Origin: Dactylorhiza incarnata | Taxonomy: Eukaryota > Streptophyta > Magnoliopsida > Asparagales > Orchidaceae | Assembly (NCBI GenBank): GCA_033032865.1 | Contig: JAWHQI010000148.1 | Span: 2,561,501 to 2,625,500 of the forward strand | Length of the DNA: 64,000 nt | Reading direction: 5' to 3' | Part shown: piece by piece, positions 44,245 through 55,632 of the stretch | Position numbering within the stretch: the stretch's first letter is position 1 | How the letters are laid out: the number at the start of each line of letters is the position of its first letter | The notes under the pieces: model-generated | What the model saw: the letters and a program-made list of their open reading frames with translations, nothing else | The model's database searches: none | What the model was told of the DNA's origin: nothing | Made by a program: the position numbers and the translations under genes

Positions 44245-45328
44245 TATATATTTTCAGCTGTCTCTCTGATCCTTCTTTCATGGCCCACATCCTTCAAGAC
44301 CGTTCCCTAACAGCTCAATAATTGCCTAAAATAGAAAGGAGCATTAAAGAAGGATATAAAAGGTTTCTTGGAACCATATTCCTTGTAGGTGGATGGGCCA
44401 AGAATTAAAGAGGAAAGAAAGAGAATGTCATCAGTAGATTAAATTTTCAAGGCATACCAGAAAGGGAAAGGAATTGGAAATTGAATGGAGAGAATAAAAG
44501 GAGAAGAGAAGATAGAAACAAACATAGCATTAATCACAATCGACTGTTTTTCTTCTTGCTGAGTTTTCCTCTTCCTCCCTCTCTCTCAGGAACCCTAACA
44601 TAGAAAAGAGAAAAGAAAAGAAAAGCTTTGCTGATCTTCATCTAATAGAACAGAGGATCTGAGAGCTGCTCATAATCATAATCTCATAACAGCCAGATCT
44701 CAATTAGGAGGAGCACAAAGGATCGGACATACAAAGCACCTGCAATTCATCACTATCTAAAGCAGGGGCTAATCAAGAGTAGATTCTATGGAACATAATA
44801 GGCTGTTCTTCATATAGTCCTCACAAGAATTCTAAGAAAAGAATTCCTACAACCTTCTTTCCTCTCCTTCTTTCTCATTCTGTAAAAGAGTTTTATTAAT
44901 CCCTCTTCAAAGGATTCAGTTGTTCAAGATCTCCATATAAAAAGATCTGGTGGTTCAAGATCTCCTTATCAAAAGATCTGGTGGTTCATGATCTACATTT
45001 CAAATGACCAGTGGTTCTAAGAGTCTCCTTATCAAAAGACTCAGGCACTGTGGTGCATCCCTACCAGGTGGTAGAAGAGGGGAGTACCCACATTTTGGGG
45101 AACCTCTATAAAATATTTGTGTGTCTTCTGGTTGCCAATTTTCTGTGATGTCTCTAAAGCTTGTTTATTATCTTATTTCTGCTTTACATTTCAGCACAAG
45201 TTTATTCTGCCTAAGATCTTTCGTGAGCATAAATCCTTAGATTAATTTTATTGTTTTAGGATAAAAATAACTTTAAATCCCTATTCATCCCCCCCCCCTC
45301 TAGAGGATTCTCAGAGGCACACTGTGCA

Positions 45329-45341
45329 CGGTATCAGAGGG
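45329..45341 (+). other. Primer binding site of element B
   Basis: CGGTATCAGAGGG directly after the LTR, matching the tRNA-Met type TGGTATCAGAG with T changed to C at the first base. Confidence 0.85.
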
Positions 45342-45428
45342 AGGTTGATCACTAAAAGTATAACACCTTGATCAAAAAGGCATCCTACTCTTATTTTCTT
45401 TTATACATAAATATTTCATAAAGAAAAA

Positions 45429-47767
45429 ATGAGTTCTAAGGATTATGCCTCAACAAGACCTCCAGTGTGTAATCTGAATAAGTTTACACTCTAGAAGGCC
45501 AGAATAAAACTATATATGAATTCTATTGAAGAAGAAATCTTCAATGTGATCCTCGCAAGTCCTCCAGCTCCAATAAGGAAGGACACCAGTGGAAAAGTTA
45601 TACAAAGTTCAGTTCCCAGAGCAGAATGGACTGATGATGAGAAGAAGGTCAAGACATGTGATGCCAAGCCCATGAACATACTGGTCTTAACTATGTCTGA
45701 TGACATATTTCAGAAATGGTCTGATTGCAACTTTACAAAAGAGATCTGGGAATCTCTCCCCAGATTAGTTGAAGGAAGTTCTGATGAGAGGAAAGACAAA
45801 AAGGCTATTCTCATATCTCAATATGAGAATTTCAAGAAAAAAACTGATGAAAGCATTACAGAAATGTATGACAGATTCAGCCTCATCATAAATTAGCTGA
45901 GAGGGCTTGACAAGGAAATTTCTCTGACAGAAATTAATGACAAGCTCCTCATGTGCTTTCCGAGCACATGAGACTCTAGAATCTGGTCCATCAGAGATTC
46001 TAGATGCCTCAGAGAGATATCAACAGATTCTCTCTTGGGAAAGCTCAAATCCTGCGAGCTTCTACTAAAAAGCAGAGCTGAGTCAGAAGCCCATGAGAGG
46101 ACACCAACTCCTAAAGAGAGGATTCTTGCATTAAAGACTGCAGAAGAAGAGTCCTCCTCCATTGAAGAGGAGATGTTTAATCTCTTGGCTAAGAGATTCA
46201 AAAAGTGGGTTAGGGCAGAAGAGTCCAGGAGAAGAGAGAGGAGCTCAAGCAAGCCAAGGTATGATAAAACTCCTAACCAGGAGGTTATCTGTTTCTCTTG
46301 CAGGAAGCCAGGACACATCTCTACTGAATGACCTGAAGATGAAAAGAACAAGAAGAACAAGAAAAAGAAGGAGCGCAAGAGAAAATCCCTCATGAGAAAC
46401 GGAAAGAGAGGAGAAATGGGTTCAAAGCTGAGACCTGGAGTGACTCAGACTCTGAATCAAGCTCCCTCTCATCTGATGATGAAGAAGAAGGTGGACCAAG
46501 AGAAGCCTGCCTGATGGCCTTTGAAAATTCCACTGATAATGTTGAGGTAATCATCTTTGAATACTTTGACTTCTTCTCAACAGATTTCAAAGAATGCTTT
46601 CAGAAAGTTTGCAAAGATTTTATCAACAAACAAAAGGAACTTGAAACAATCAAATCTAAAATAAAAGCTCTTAGTAAAGATCCCTCATCCTTAGTTAACA
46701 ATGATCTGAGATGTGAACTGCTTGAGAAAGAAAAAGAAATAGATGTTTTAGATAATGAAAATTCAGATATAAGGAAAGAACTCTCAAAGGCAAAAGCCTT
46801 TGAAGACACCCTCAATGGAAGGAGCCAAAAGATCAAAGAGATTTCACAAAATCTCTCTAAGAGATTTAATCATCTTAATCAAGATTCACAATCACTCACT
46901 AGTAAACTTGATTGTGATAGACCAGTAATATCCTCTAGGTCTAGACCAAATAATTTTTCTGAATCATGTAAAGAACAGGAGAAAGATAACCCTAATAAAC
47001 TCACCACATTTAACAGGGTAGACACTAGTGATGAACCAGGAATCCTAGGCACACAACCCTTTAAAAATTTAGATTTGAAGAATGAGTGTGCTACATGTAG
47101 AAGTTATAAAATTGAAATAAAAGAGATGGATGAAACTTTTCAGGAATATAGAAATGATTACCAAGCACACATCGACTCTGTCATTTCTACTCTTAAAAAT
47201 AGCAAAAATGCCTACAATAAAGCTAGACAAGACTTAATGATCAAAAATGATAAATTAAGGTCAGGAATTAACTTGCTTAAGGAAATTGTAAGTTCAAATT
47301 CACAAACACTGAATAATATGAATTATACGTCGAATAGAACTCGACGCAATTTTAGGAATACGTCGAATGTATCTCGACGGACTCTTGCATATGGGTCGAC
47401 ATCATCTCGAACTAACTATGTGGGTGCGTCGAAATACACTCGACGTAACCAATATCTTACTTCAAATGATTATCGACAGGACTATGCAGATACGTCGAAT
47501 TGCACTCGACACAACTATAAAACTACGTCGATTTCTTCTCGACGCATATTTCCTGCACAAAATCATCAAACATCAAAATTTTCTTTGTCTATCTCAAGAT
47601 GTCTTTGCTGCTCCAAACAAGGACATTCTGCTGAATATTGCTGGCAAAATAATGCAACACTTCTTCACCCAAGGGAGAATAATGGAATGCCATCTCATTA
47701 TTCCATATCTCCAAATGATAATAGATGGAAGAGACCCCAACATGAGAGGGTCTTTATTAATGTTTAA
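45429..47767 (+). pseudogene. gag: Gag of element B (Sirevirus-like), broken
   Basis: Starts ATG 45429. The copia Gag core (MNSIEEEIFNVILASPPAP; WTDDEKKVKTCDAKPMNIL; FTKEIWESL; MYDRFSLIIN) is followed by several stops. A knuckle CFSCRKPGHISTE has its last Cys as a TGA stop at 46330, where A's gag is intact. A frame change follows, then the frame is open from 46514: acidic and coiled-coil part, seven 33-nt repeats (47327-47557), and a second, complete knuckle CLCCSKQGHSAEYC (about 47603-47644). Same layout as A's gag. Confidence 0.88.
47327..47557 (+). repeat. Seven in-frame 33-nt repeats in B gag
   Basis: Units start at 47327, 47360, 47393, 47426, 47459, 47492 and 47525 and encode T-S-N-x-x-R-R-N-type 11-residue repeats. 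As in A there are exactly seven, and CGTCGA/TCGACG arms flank 7-8 bases in most. Codon and palindrome registers coincide. Confidence 0.93.
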
Positions 47768-47774
47768 TTAACAT

Positions 47775-48193
47775 GTGCAGAGGGAAGGCTGTTCAACCAC
47801 AAACCAGCAGTGGTATCTGGACAGTGGATGCTCCATGCGTATGACTGGAGCAAGAGATCTGCTGGAAAACTTGAAGGCCAGGGAAGGGCCCAAGGTAATT
47901 TTTGGGAACTCCCACTCTGGTCAAACCAAAGGATATGGTTTGCTCAAGATTGGAGAAATCTCCTTTGCTAAAGTAGCTTATGTTGAAGGACTTTAACATA
48001 ATTTGATCAGCATTAGTCAGTTGTGTGATGGTGAATACAAAGTTGTATTCACTAAGTATTTGTGTCATATTGTTAGCTCTAAGACTGATCAAACAGTTTT
48101 GACTGGTCTCAGAAAGGGTAAAGTATATTTCGTAGACTTTGAGTACACAAAGTCTGAGATCTGCTTGTTTAACTCCCAATTATAAAATAGTGA
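47775..48193 (+). pseudogene. pro: Protease and start of pol of element B
   Basis: Aspartic protease with WYLDSGCSMRMTG (DSG triad, about 47814-47850) and GYGLLKIGEISF. A stop at 47994-47996 is followed in frame by the pre-integrase segment (LISISQLCDGEYKVVF). Another stop is at 48183-48185. It reads in a frame different from the end of gag. Confidence 0.87.
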
Positions 48194-48194
48194 G

Positions 48195-49109
48195 TTGTGC
48201 CATAGGATACTTAGTCACCTTAACTTTAAGACCATAGCCAAACTTTCCAAACTGAATCTATTCAGGGGTTTACCAAATGGTAAATTCAATAAAGACCACC
48301 CTTGTAGAGCTTGCCAACTAGGGAAGCAGATCAAAGCCTCATTCAAACCAATTGGTAAGAATGATTCTCCTAGAATCCTTTTCCTGTTGCCCATGGACCT
48401 GTTTGGTCTCATCTCCACTCAACGGTTAGCAGGAAAGTCCTACACCTTAGTCATTGTTGATGATTTCTCTAGGTTCAGCTGGGTGTTTTTTCTAAAAGCT
48501 AAGTCAGACATCTTCAAGATCCTCTCAAGATTCATTAGACAGATTCAATCTGAACTCAATACACAGGTTGCTGTGATCAGAAGTGATCATGACACTGAGT
48601 TTGAGAATCAGTTAATGTGTAGATTCTGTGAGGATGAAGACATCAAACAAAGCTTTTCAGCTCCTAGTACCCCCCAACAAAATGGGGTGGCTGAAAGGAA
48701 AAATAGAACCCTAATTGAATCAGGAAGAACATTGTTAGTTGAATCTAACTTACCAAAGTCCTTCTGGGCTGAGGCAGTAAATACTGCAAATTGTTTTCTG
48801 AATAGAAGTCTCATCCACAAGACTAAGTTGAAGACTCCCTATGAGCTGCTGAAGGGAAAGGCACCTATAGTCACCTACTTTAGAATCTTTGGGTGTTCTT
48901 GCTTTATCCTTAACAATGGGAAAAACCATCTTGCCAAATTTGACAAGAAGGTTGATGATGGAATATTCTTAGGATATTCTTCATCAAGCAAGGCATATAT
49001 GTGCTTCAATAATAGCTCACTCAAAATTGAGGAATCAATGCATGTAGTTTTTGATGAAACTAACATGGTATACAAGGGAAAGGAAACTTCCACCAGTCCT
49101 ATTCTATAA
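48195..49109 (+). pseudogene. int: Integrase of element B
   Basis: The longest open frame of the element. HHCC zinc domain (CHRILSHLNFKTIAKLSK; CRACQLGKQ, 48198-48340), catalytic core with first Asp (LPMDLFGLIS), second Asp (VIRSDHDTEFENQ) and Glu (PQQNGVAERKNRTL), so the triad is present, and the copia C-terminal motif FDKKVDDGIFLGYSSSSKAY. The piece looks intact, but it is cut off from protease and reverse transcriptase by stops. Gly is replaced by Asp in the usual SDHGTEF. Confidence 0.9.
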
Positions 49110-50178
49110 GAAGAAGATCAGCTTGCAGAGTAGGTTGAAAGGATGAGCATAGTAGATCATCAATCAGTATGTCAAGAAAAGGAACAATAATAAATTGACA
49201 ATGACTCTGGTGAGGACTCTGCAGTAGATGAAGAGGAAATTGCAGCACCAGGAGTACCAGCTACAGATACTGTTTCAGTACTTGAGGCTGAAATTCCAAC
49301 TGTTACTGAGCAAGTGATAGCCCAAGAAGAAGAGCAGATCCTAGATCACTCAACTAGATCCAGGATGACCCCAAAAGACCATCCTTCAACTAATGTGATA
49401 GGAAACTTGACAGCAGGAGTCAAAACAAGGAATCAACTCACAAGTGAGACTATGTTGTAGTGTTTCCTATCACAATATGAACCCAAGAAGTTTGAAGAAG
49501 CAGACAGTGACCCTCACTGGATATCTGCCATGCAAGAGGAACTGACCCAGTTTGAAAGGAACAAGGTGTGGACACTGGTAGAAAGACCAAAGAACTACCC
49601 AGTCATTGGCACCAAGTGAGTGTTCAAGAATAAAATGGACTCAACATGAGTCATTGTCAGAAACAAGGCTAGCCCATTGGCACAGGGTACAGACAAGAGG
49701 AAGGCATTGATTTCAATCAGAGATTTGCTCCTGTAGTAAGGCTGGAGGCAATCAGAGAGTTCCTGTCATATGCTGCTCACATGAAAATAAAAGTCTACCA
49801 TATGGATGTTAAGAGTGCTTTCCTCAATGGAAAACTACAAGAAGAAATGTATGTGGAACAGCCACCAGGTTTTGTCAATCCAACCTTTCCCACTTTTGTA
49901 TTTAGACTAAATAAAGCACTATATGGTCTCAATCAAGCTCCAAGAGCTTGATATGAGACCTTATCCATTTTTCTTCTGGAACACAAATTTGAAAGGGGGA
50001 ACTGGATAAAACCCTTTTCACAAAAGCACACAAAAATCAGCTACTTTTTGTACAAATATATGTGGATGATATTATATTTGAGTCCACAGATCAATCTTTA
50101 TGCAAAAGGTTTGCTTACCTAATGCAGTCAAGATTTGAAATGAGTAGCATGGGGGAGTTCTCCTATTTCCTTGGACTC
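49110..50178 (+). pseudogene. rt: Reverse transcriptase of element B
   Basis: Acidic linker, then copia reverse transcriptase: WISAMQEELTQFERNKVWTL, a damaged finger region with two frame changes (49620-49740), [15 protein letters not shown], the [20 protein letters not shown] stretch, [11 protein letters not shown] followed by a TGA where Trp is usual, and the catalytic YVDD (50059-50070). Several stops. Confidence 0.9.
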
Positions 50179-51068
50179 CAGGTTTAATAAAGTCCAGATG
50201 GCATTTTCATATCTCAATCCAAATATACCAGAGACCTTATTAAGAAGTTTGGGATGGAGAATGCCTCTGTTATGAAAACCCCCATGGCTGCAAATGATGT
50301 CTTAGATAGAGATGAACAAGACAATTCTTTTGATCAAAAGACTTATAGAGCAACCACTGGCTCACTCCTCTATCTAACAGCTAGCAGGCCTGATATAATG
50401 TTTGCTACCTGTATCTGTGCAAGATTTTAGGTTGACCCAAAGGAATCCCATATGAGTTCTGTCAAAAGAATTGTTAGATATCTAAAGGGTACTCCTGAGC
50501 TTTGCTTATGGTATCCAACTGAATCTGGGTTTGAATTGATTGGATATTAAGATGTAGACTATGTTGGATGCAGGCTGGATAAAAAAAGCACCTCAGGGAC
50601 ATGTCAGTTTCTGGGTGCTAGACTGATCTCATAGTTTAGCAAGAAGCAAACCACAGTCTCTACTTCTACCGCTGAAGCTGAGTACATAGCTGCAGGAAGC
50701 TGCTGCTCACAAATTTTGTGGATGCAAAATCAATTGTTGGACTACAACTTTACACTTGCCAATTCCCAATCTATTGTGACAGCTCCAGTGCTATTTCAAT
50801 TGCTTCCAATCCTATTCTCCACAGTAGAACTAAGCACATACAGATAAGGCACCACTTTCTCAAAGACAATGTAGAGAAGGGTAAGATCAACCTTCAATAC
50901 ATATCTATTGACACTCAAAGGGCTGACATCTTCACTAAGCCTCTTGATGAAAGTAAGCACAAGTTCTTCATCAATGCCTTGGGGATGCTTGATGGAGCTT
51001 TGTTGGTCCCCTTTATTATATATAAAGACCTATTTTCTGTAGAACGTTATTGGTGGGAAAAACAATAA
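50179..51068 (+). pseudogene. rnh: RNase H of element B, copy 1
   Basis: Continuation of the copia chain: KTPMAANDVLDRDEQ, TTGSLLYLTASRPDIMFA, RIVRYLKGTPEL, CRLDKKSTSG, then the RNase H acidic motif STAEAEYIAAGSCC (about 50667-50708) and HIQIRHHFLKDNVEKG. Stops at about 50430, 50550 and 50634, and a one-base frame change near 50765. Confidence 0.88.
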
Positions 51069-51106
51069 GAATTTAGAAGAAAAACATAACTATTTAATCA
51101 GAGCTG

Positions 51107-51372
51107 TGTCGAATTCAAATTGACATACCGTCGATTTCTACTCGGCGTCAGCTCCAAGAGCTCTCTAGGACAGATCCTTAGAATATCACTCGACGTAACG
51201 TCGAATACTTATCGACGCTTACGTCGACATCATCCTTGATGACTTCCTTTCAAAGCTACGTCAACATCAATTCGAAGCTCCGTCGATTTTACAACGCGCA
51301 TTGACGTATTTTGGCGCGCTGAATTCCGCTCATCTCGATGTTGCTTTGAATAAAACCCTAAGTTGCGTCGAT
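51107..51372 (+). repeat. Palindrome spacer between RNase H and ORF3, copy 1
   Basis: TCGACG/CGTCGA half-sites recur here as in the LTR. Copy 2 of this spacer is at 53489-53754. The same kind of spacer follows gag in the pol-less element A. Confidence 0.85.
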
Positions 51373-51487
51373 TCATATACTCCCAGCAACTTCTGCGTTT
51401 AATTGTGTTATTCGAATTTTCTACCTCCAGCTCTCCTCCTTCTCCCTTCTCCTCGTCTCTTTTCCTTGCTTCTGGCTCACCATTAAA

Positions 51488-52567
51488 ATGGCATTCTCGT
51501 CGACTCAGGAAGACATCGAAGAGGCAGTCAACCTTGCTCTTGAGACAGTTGTGTACAAATTCTCCTCCATTTATCTTGACTTCTCCACAGAGTGCTACCT
51601 CAAACTGTGCCGTCAACACAGAAGACTACAATAGTTAACATCAGAAATAAAATGTTTTGATGAGGAGGTAAGATCAATAGCTGTGCCTGCAGATGGCTTT
51701 ACATCCTTCCTTAAAGATATAAAGAAGGGGGAGAAGTGTCCTAGCAGGAAGCAGCTACCTCCTCAAGATTCTGTCTATACGACAGCAATCCCTCTCTCCT
51801 TTATCTCTGAAAGAGAGCCGGTTGTCTCATCTATGTTACAGACAAATGCAACCATCCAGGGGGAGTCCTCCTCACCAAGAATCCTGCCCTCAATGCAAGG
51901 GGGAGTCTCCAATATAGGCGGAGAGTCCTGTATGCTCAGATGATCAAATCCATGTCAAGCACACTCAGGGATACAATGCTAATACTGAGATATCCATTCC
52001 TGGTCCCCTTCAATTCAGGGTGTCTTCTGGTGACTCTACCACAACACCTGCTTCTGCCAAGGTGCCTGATCAAGAATGTGATTCAATTGAACTTGCCTCA
52101 AATTATCCTGTCACAGATCAGCTATCAATACCAGCTCAGCCTCCTTCTCCATCACCTGCCCCAAGACAAATAACTGAACATATCCTTCCAACACCTGTCT
52201 ACAGAGGAAGACCTCCTTATCAAGGCAAATTAAGAGGAAGAAGGGGAAGGGGAAGAGTATCCATCTGGGAAATATACACAAAGGAACAGAGAAAAGATTA
52301 CAGAAAGGATAAGTCTTATTACAAGAAGTATGAAAAAGTTAAAGTTCCAGAACACACAATGAAGACCTACTCTAATCCTGAACTTGATAAAGTGTTAGAA
52401 GATATTGGTGAAAGAGAAATGTATGAGTATGAGGCAGCTCAAAAGGAGCTTCAAGAAAAGAAAAATAGATTTATTGACATTCTAAAAAGAGGAAAAGAGG
52501 TAGTTGAACAGGAGGAATTGGCCAAGGCAATTCCAATTAAATCAACCTGGTTTGATCATACAGGTTA
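51488..52567 (+). pseudogene. ORF3 of element B, copy 1, cut by the duplication joint
   Basis: Starts ATG in MAFSSTQEDIEEAVNLALE; a stop follows 48 codons later, and another frame change near 51940. The frame then runs from about 52020 through a Pro-rich stretch, a basic RGRRGRGR segment and a charged helical part (EAAQKELQEKKNRFIDILK) until the joint at 52560. GGGGGAG runs at about 51726, 51860 and 51899. Not similar in sequence to A's ORF3. Function unknown. Confidence 0.75.
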
Positions 52568-53471
52568 AATAAAGTCCAGATGGCATTTTCATATCTCAAT
52601 CCAAATATACCAGAGACCTTATTAAGAAGTTTGGGATGGAGAATGCCTCTGTTATCAAAACCCCCATGGCTGCAAATGATGTCTTAGATAGAGATGAACA
52701 AGGCAAGTCTTTTGATCAAAAGACTTATAGAGCAACCACTGGCTCACTCCTCTATCTAACAGCTAGCATGTCTGATATAATGTTTGCTACCTATATATGT
52801 GCAAGATTTCAGGTTGACCCAAAGGAATCCCACATGAGTTCTGTCAAAAGAATTGTTAGATATCTAAAGGGTACTCCTGAGCTTTGCTTATGATATCCAA
52901 CTGAATCTGGGTTTGAATTGATTGGATATTCAGATGCAGACTATGTTGGATGCAGGCTGGATAAAAAAGCACCTCAGGGACATGTCAGTTTCTGGGTGCT
53001 AGACTGATCTCATAGTTTAGGAAGAAGCAAACCACAGTCTCTACTTCTACAGCTGAAGCTGAGTACATAGCTGCAAGAAGCTGCTGCTCACAAATTTTGT
53101 GGATGCAAAATCAATTGTTGGACTACAACTTTACACTTGCCAATTCCACAATCTATTGTGATAGCTCTAGTTCTATCTCAATTGCTTCCAATCCTGTTCT
53201 CCACAGTAGAACTAAGCACATACAGATAAGGCACCACTTTCTCAAAGACAATGTAGAGAAGGGTAAGATCAACCTTCAATACATATCTATTGACACTCAA
53301 AGGGCTGACATCTTCACTAAGCCTCTTGATGAAAGTAAGCACAAGTTCTTCATCAACGCCTTGGGGATGCTTGATGGAGCTTTGTTGGTCCCCTTTATTA
53401 TATATAAAGACCTATTTTCTATAGAACGTTATTGCTGGGAAAAACAACAAGAATTTAGAAGAAAAACATAA
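52561..53471 (+). pseudogene. rnh: RNase H of element B, copy 2
   Basis: Same content as copy 1. Here the acidic motif keeps its frame after 53097, where copy 1 is shifted, while CRLDKK is followed by a one-base loss near 52967. The copies have therefore decayed independently since duplication. Confidence 0.88.
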
Positions 53472-54950
53472 CTGTTTAATCAGAACTATGTCGAATTCAA
53501 ATTGACGTACCGTCGATTTCTACTCGACGTCATATCCAAGAGCTCTCTAGGACAGATCCTTAGAATATCACTCGACGTAACGTCGAATACTTATCGACGC
53601 TTACGTCGACATCATCCTTGATGACTTCCTTTCAAAGCTACGTTAACATCAATTCGAAGCTCCGTCGATTTTACAACGCGCATTGACGTATTTTGGCGCG
53701 TTGAATTCCGCTCATCTCGACGTTGCTTTGAATAAAACCCTAAGTTGCGTCGATTCATATACTCACAGCAACTTCTACGTTTAATTGTGCTATTCGAATT
53801 TTCTACCTCCAGCTCTCCTCCTTCTTCCTTCTTCTCGTCTCTTTTCCTTGCTTCCGTGCATGTTAGCTCAGCATTAAAATGGCCTTCTCGTCGAGCCAGG
53901 AAGACATCGAAGAGGCAGTCAACCTTGCTCTTGAGACAGTTGTGTACAAATTCTCCTCCATCTATCTTGACTTCTCCACAGAGTGCTACCTCAAACTGTG
54001 CCGTCAACACAGAAGACTACAATAGTTAACATCAGAAATAAAATGTTTTGATGAGGAGGTAAGATCAGCAGCTGTGCCTGCAGATGCCTTTACATCCTTC
54101 CTTAAAGATATAAAGCAGGGGGAGAAGTGTCCTAGCAGGAAGAAGCTACCTCCTCAAGATTATGTCTATACGACAGCAATCCCTCTCTCCTTTATCTCTG
54201 AAAGAGAGCCGGTTGTCTCATCTATGCTACAGACAAATGCAACCATCCAGGGGGAGTCCTCCTCACCAAGAATCCTGCCCTCAATGCAGGGGGAGTCTCC
54301 AATATAGGGGGAGAGTCTTGTATGCTCAGATGATCAAATCCATGTCAAGCACACTCAGGGATACAATGCTAATACTGAGATATCCATTCCTGGTCCCCTT
54401 CAATTCAGGGTGTCTTCTGGTGACTCTACCACAACACCTGCTTCTGCCAAGGTGCCTGATCAAGAATGTGATTCAATTGAACTTGCCTCAAATTATCCTG
54501 TCACAGATCAGCTATCAATACCAGCTCAGCCTCCTTCTCCATCACCTGCCCCAAGACAAATAACTGAACATATCCTTCCAACACCTGTCTACAGAGGAAG
54601 ACCTCCTTATCAAGGCAAATTAAGAGGAAGAAGGGGAAGGGGAAGAGTATCCATCTGGGAAATATACACAAAGGAACAGAGAAAAGATTACAGAAAGGAT
54701 AAGTCTTGTTACAAGAAGTATGAAAAAGTTAAAGTTCCAGAACACACAATGAAGACCTACTCTAATCCTGAACTTGATAGAGTGTTAGAAGATATTGGTG
54801 AAAGAGAAATATATGAGTATGAGGCAGCTCAAAAGGAGCTTCAAGAAAAGAAAAATAGATTTATTGACATTCTAAAAAGAGGAAAAGAGGTAGTTGAACA
54901 GGAGGAATTGGCCAAGGCAATTCCAATTAAATCAACCTGGTTTGATCATA
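52561..54950 (+). repeat. Tandem duplication in element B, copy 2
   Basis: 2390 bases matching copy 1, with scattered single-base differences and a nine-base extra stretch near 53855. At 54950 it continues into sequence that copy 1 lacks. Confidence 0.92.
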
Positions 54951-55396
54951 CAAAGTACCTTGCAAAGAACCCTCATTATAAAATGCTAGACGGAGTAGGA
55001 AAACTCCACAGAGGTGGTATTGGTTGCAATCTCAAAGATTCAGTACAATTCACTCAGAAGAGAAATTAAGGGAATAAGTCACTTGAAGAGGAGATCAAGA
55101 TAAAGAAGGTCATGTTCACAAAAGCTTCAACCTATGGAAAGGAACATGCTACTATCAGTGAATCACAAGTACTGTCTGTTGAATCCATATTAGAGAAGGC
55201 CCCTGAATTAGCTGACCTGAATCTATAAATTATAAATCTGATGACAGCTAAAGTTTTTGGGCTGGGCTTTACACTCAAGGATGTTCATCCTAACATGGAA
55301 ATGGATCTAGAAAAGCTCTTTAAGGCCATGGGAAGATACAGAGGAATCCACAGAAAGCTACTCCAGCAAATTTTAAATATGTGGAAAGAAAATACA
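53879..55396 (+). pseudogene. ORF3 of element B, copy 2, full length but with stops
   Basis: One frame of about 505 codons runs from ATG 53879 to TGA 55394-55396 with four internal stops (about 54023, 54305, 55067 and 55226). It contains the same Pro-rich, basic and helical parts as copy 1, then a C-terminal part (MLDGVGKLHRGGIG; VFGLGFTLKDVHPNMEMDLEKL) absent from copy 1. No signal peptide, membrane segment or known domain that I recognise. Its position after pol matches A's ORF3, but I see no sequence similarity. Confidence 0.72.
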
Positions 55397-55632
55397 TGAG
55401 AGTATATGAAGATCTATCTCTATTCCTCAGAGAGAAGAAGTGATACTCACTTTTGAGTAAACTATGTCAAACCTCTGACTAATCTGGTACTATCTTTGTT
55501 ATCAGTTCATATGGGTTATTCATTTAATGTGTGTGCTATTTTATATTGCATGCATTGTTATTTATAAAATGAAAAACTGTATAAAATCACTCTGAACAAA
55601 CTGTAAAATTTGTTAAGATAAATATGAGAGAT
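55397..55632 (+). other. 3' untranslated region and degraded purine tract of element B
   Basis: No coding sequence. The bases before the LTR read AAATATGAGAGAT, which corresponds to AAATAGGGGGAGAT in element A, so the tract has lost its G run. Confidence 0.75.

Larger units (their letters stand above)
43631..45328 (+). repeat. 5' LTR of element B
   Basis: Starts TGTTAGG and ends ACTGTGCA directly before the primer site. Palindrome array 43813-44229, TATA box 44237-44244, 32-base tandem repeats at 44930-45045, C run then TCTAG near the end. Colinear with 55633-57298. Confidence 0.92.
50179..52560 (+). repeat. Tandem duplication in element B, copy 1
   Basis: 2382 bases running from the end of reverse transcriptase through RNase H, the palindrome spacer and most of ORF3. 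The joint to copy 2 at 52560/52561 lies in CAGGTT, a short stretch present at both original ends, so recombination or template switching at microhomology is likely. Confidence 0.92.

Noticed and set aside
45329..45341. tRNA-like match GGTATCAGAG as a tRNA gene
   Set aside because: Only the primer-site complement is present; no cloverleaf. I found no tRNA or rRNA gene in the window.
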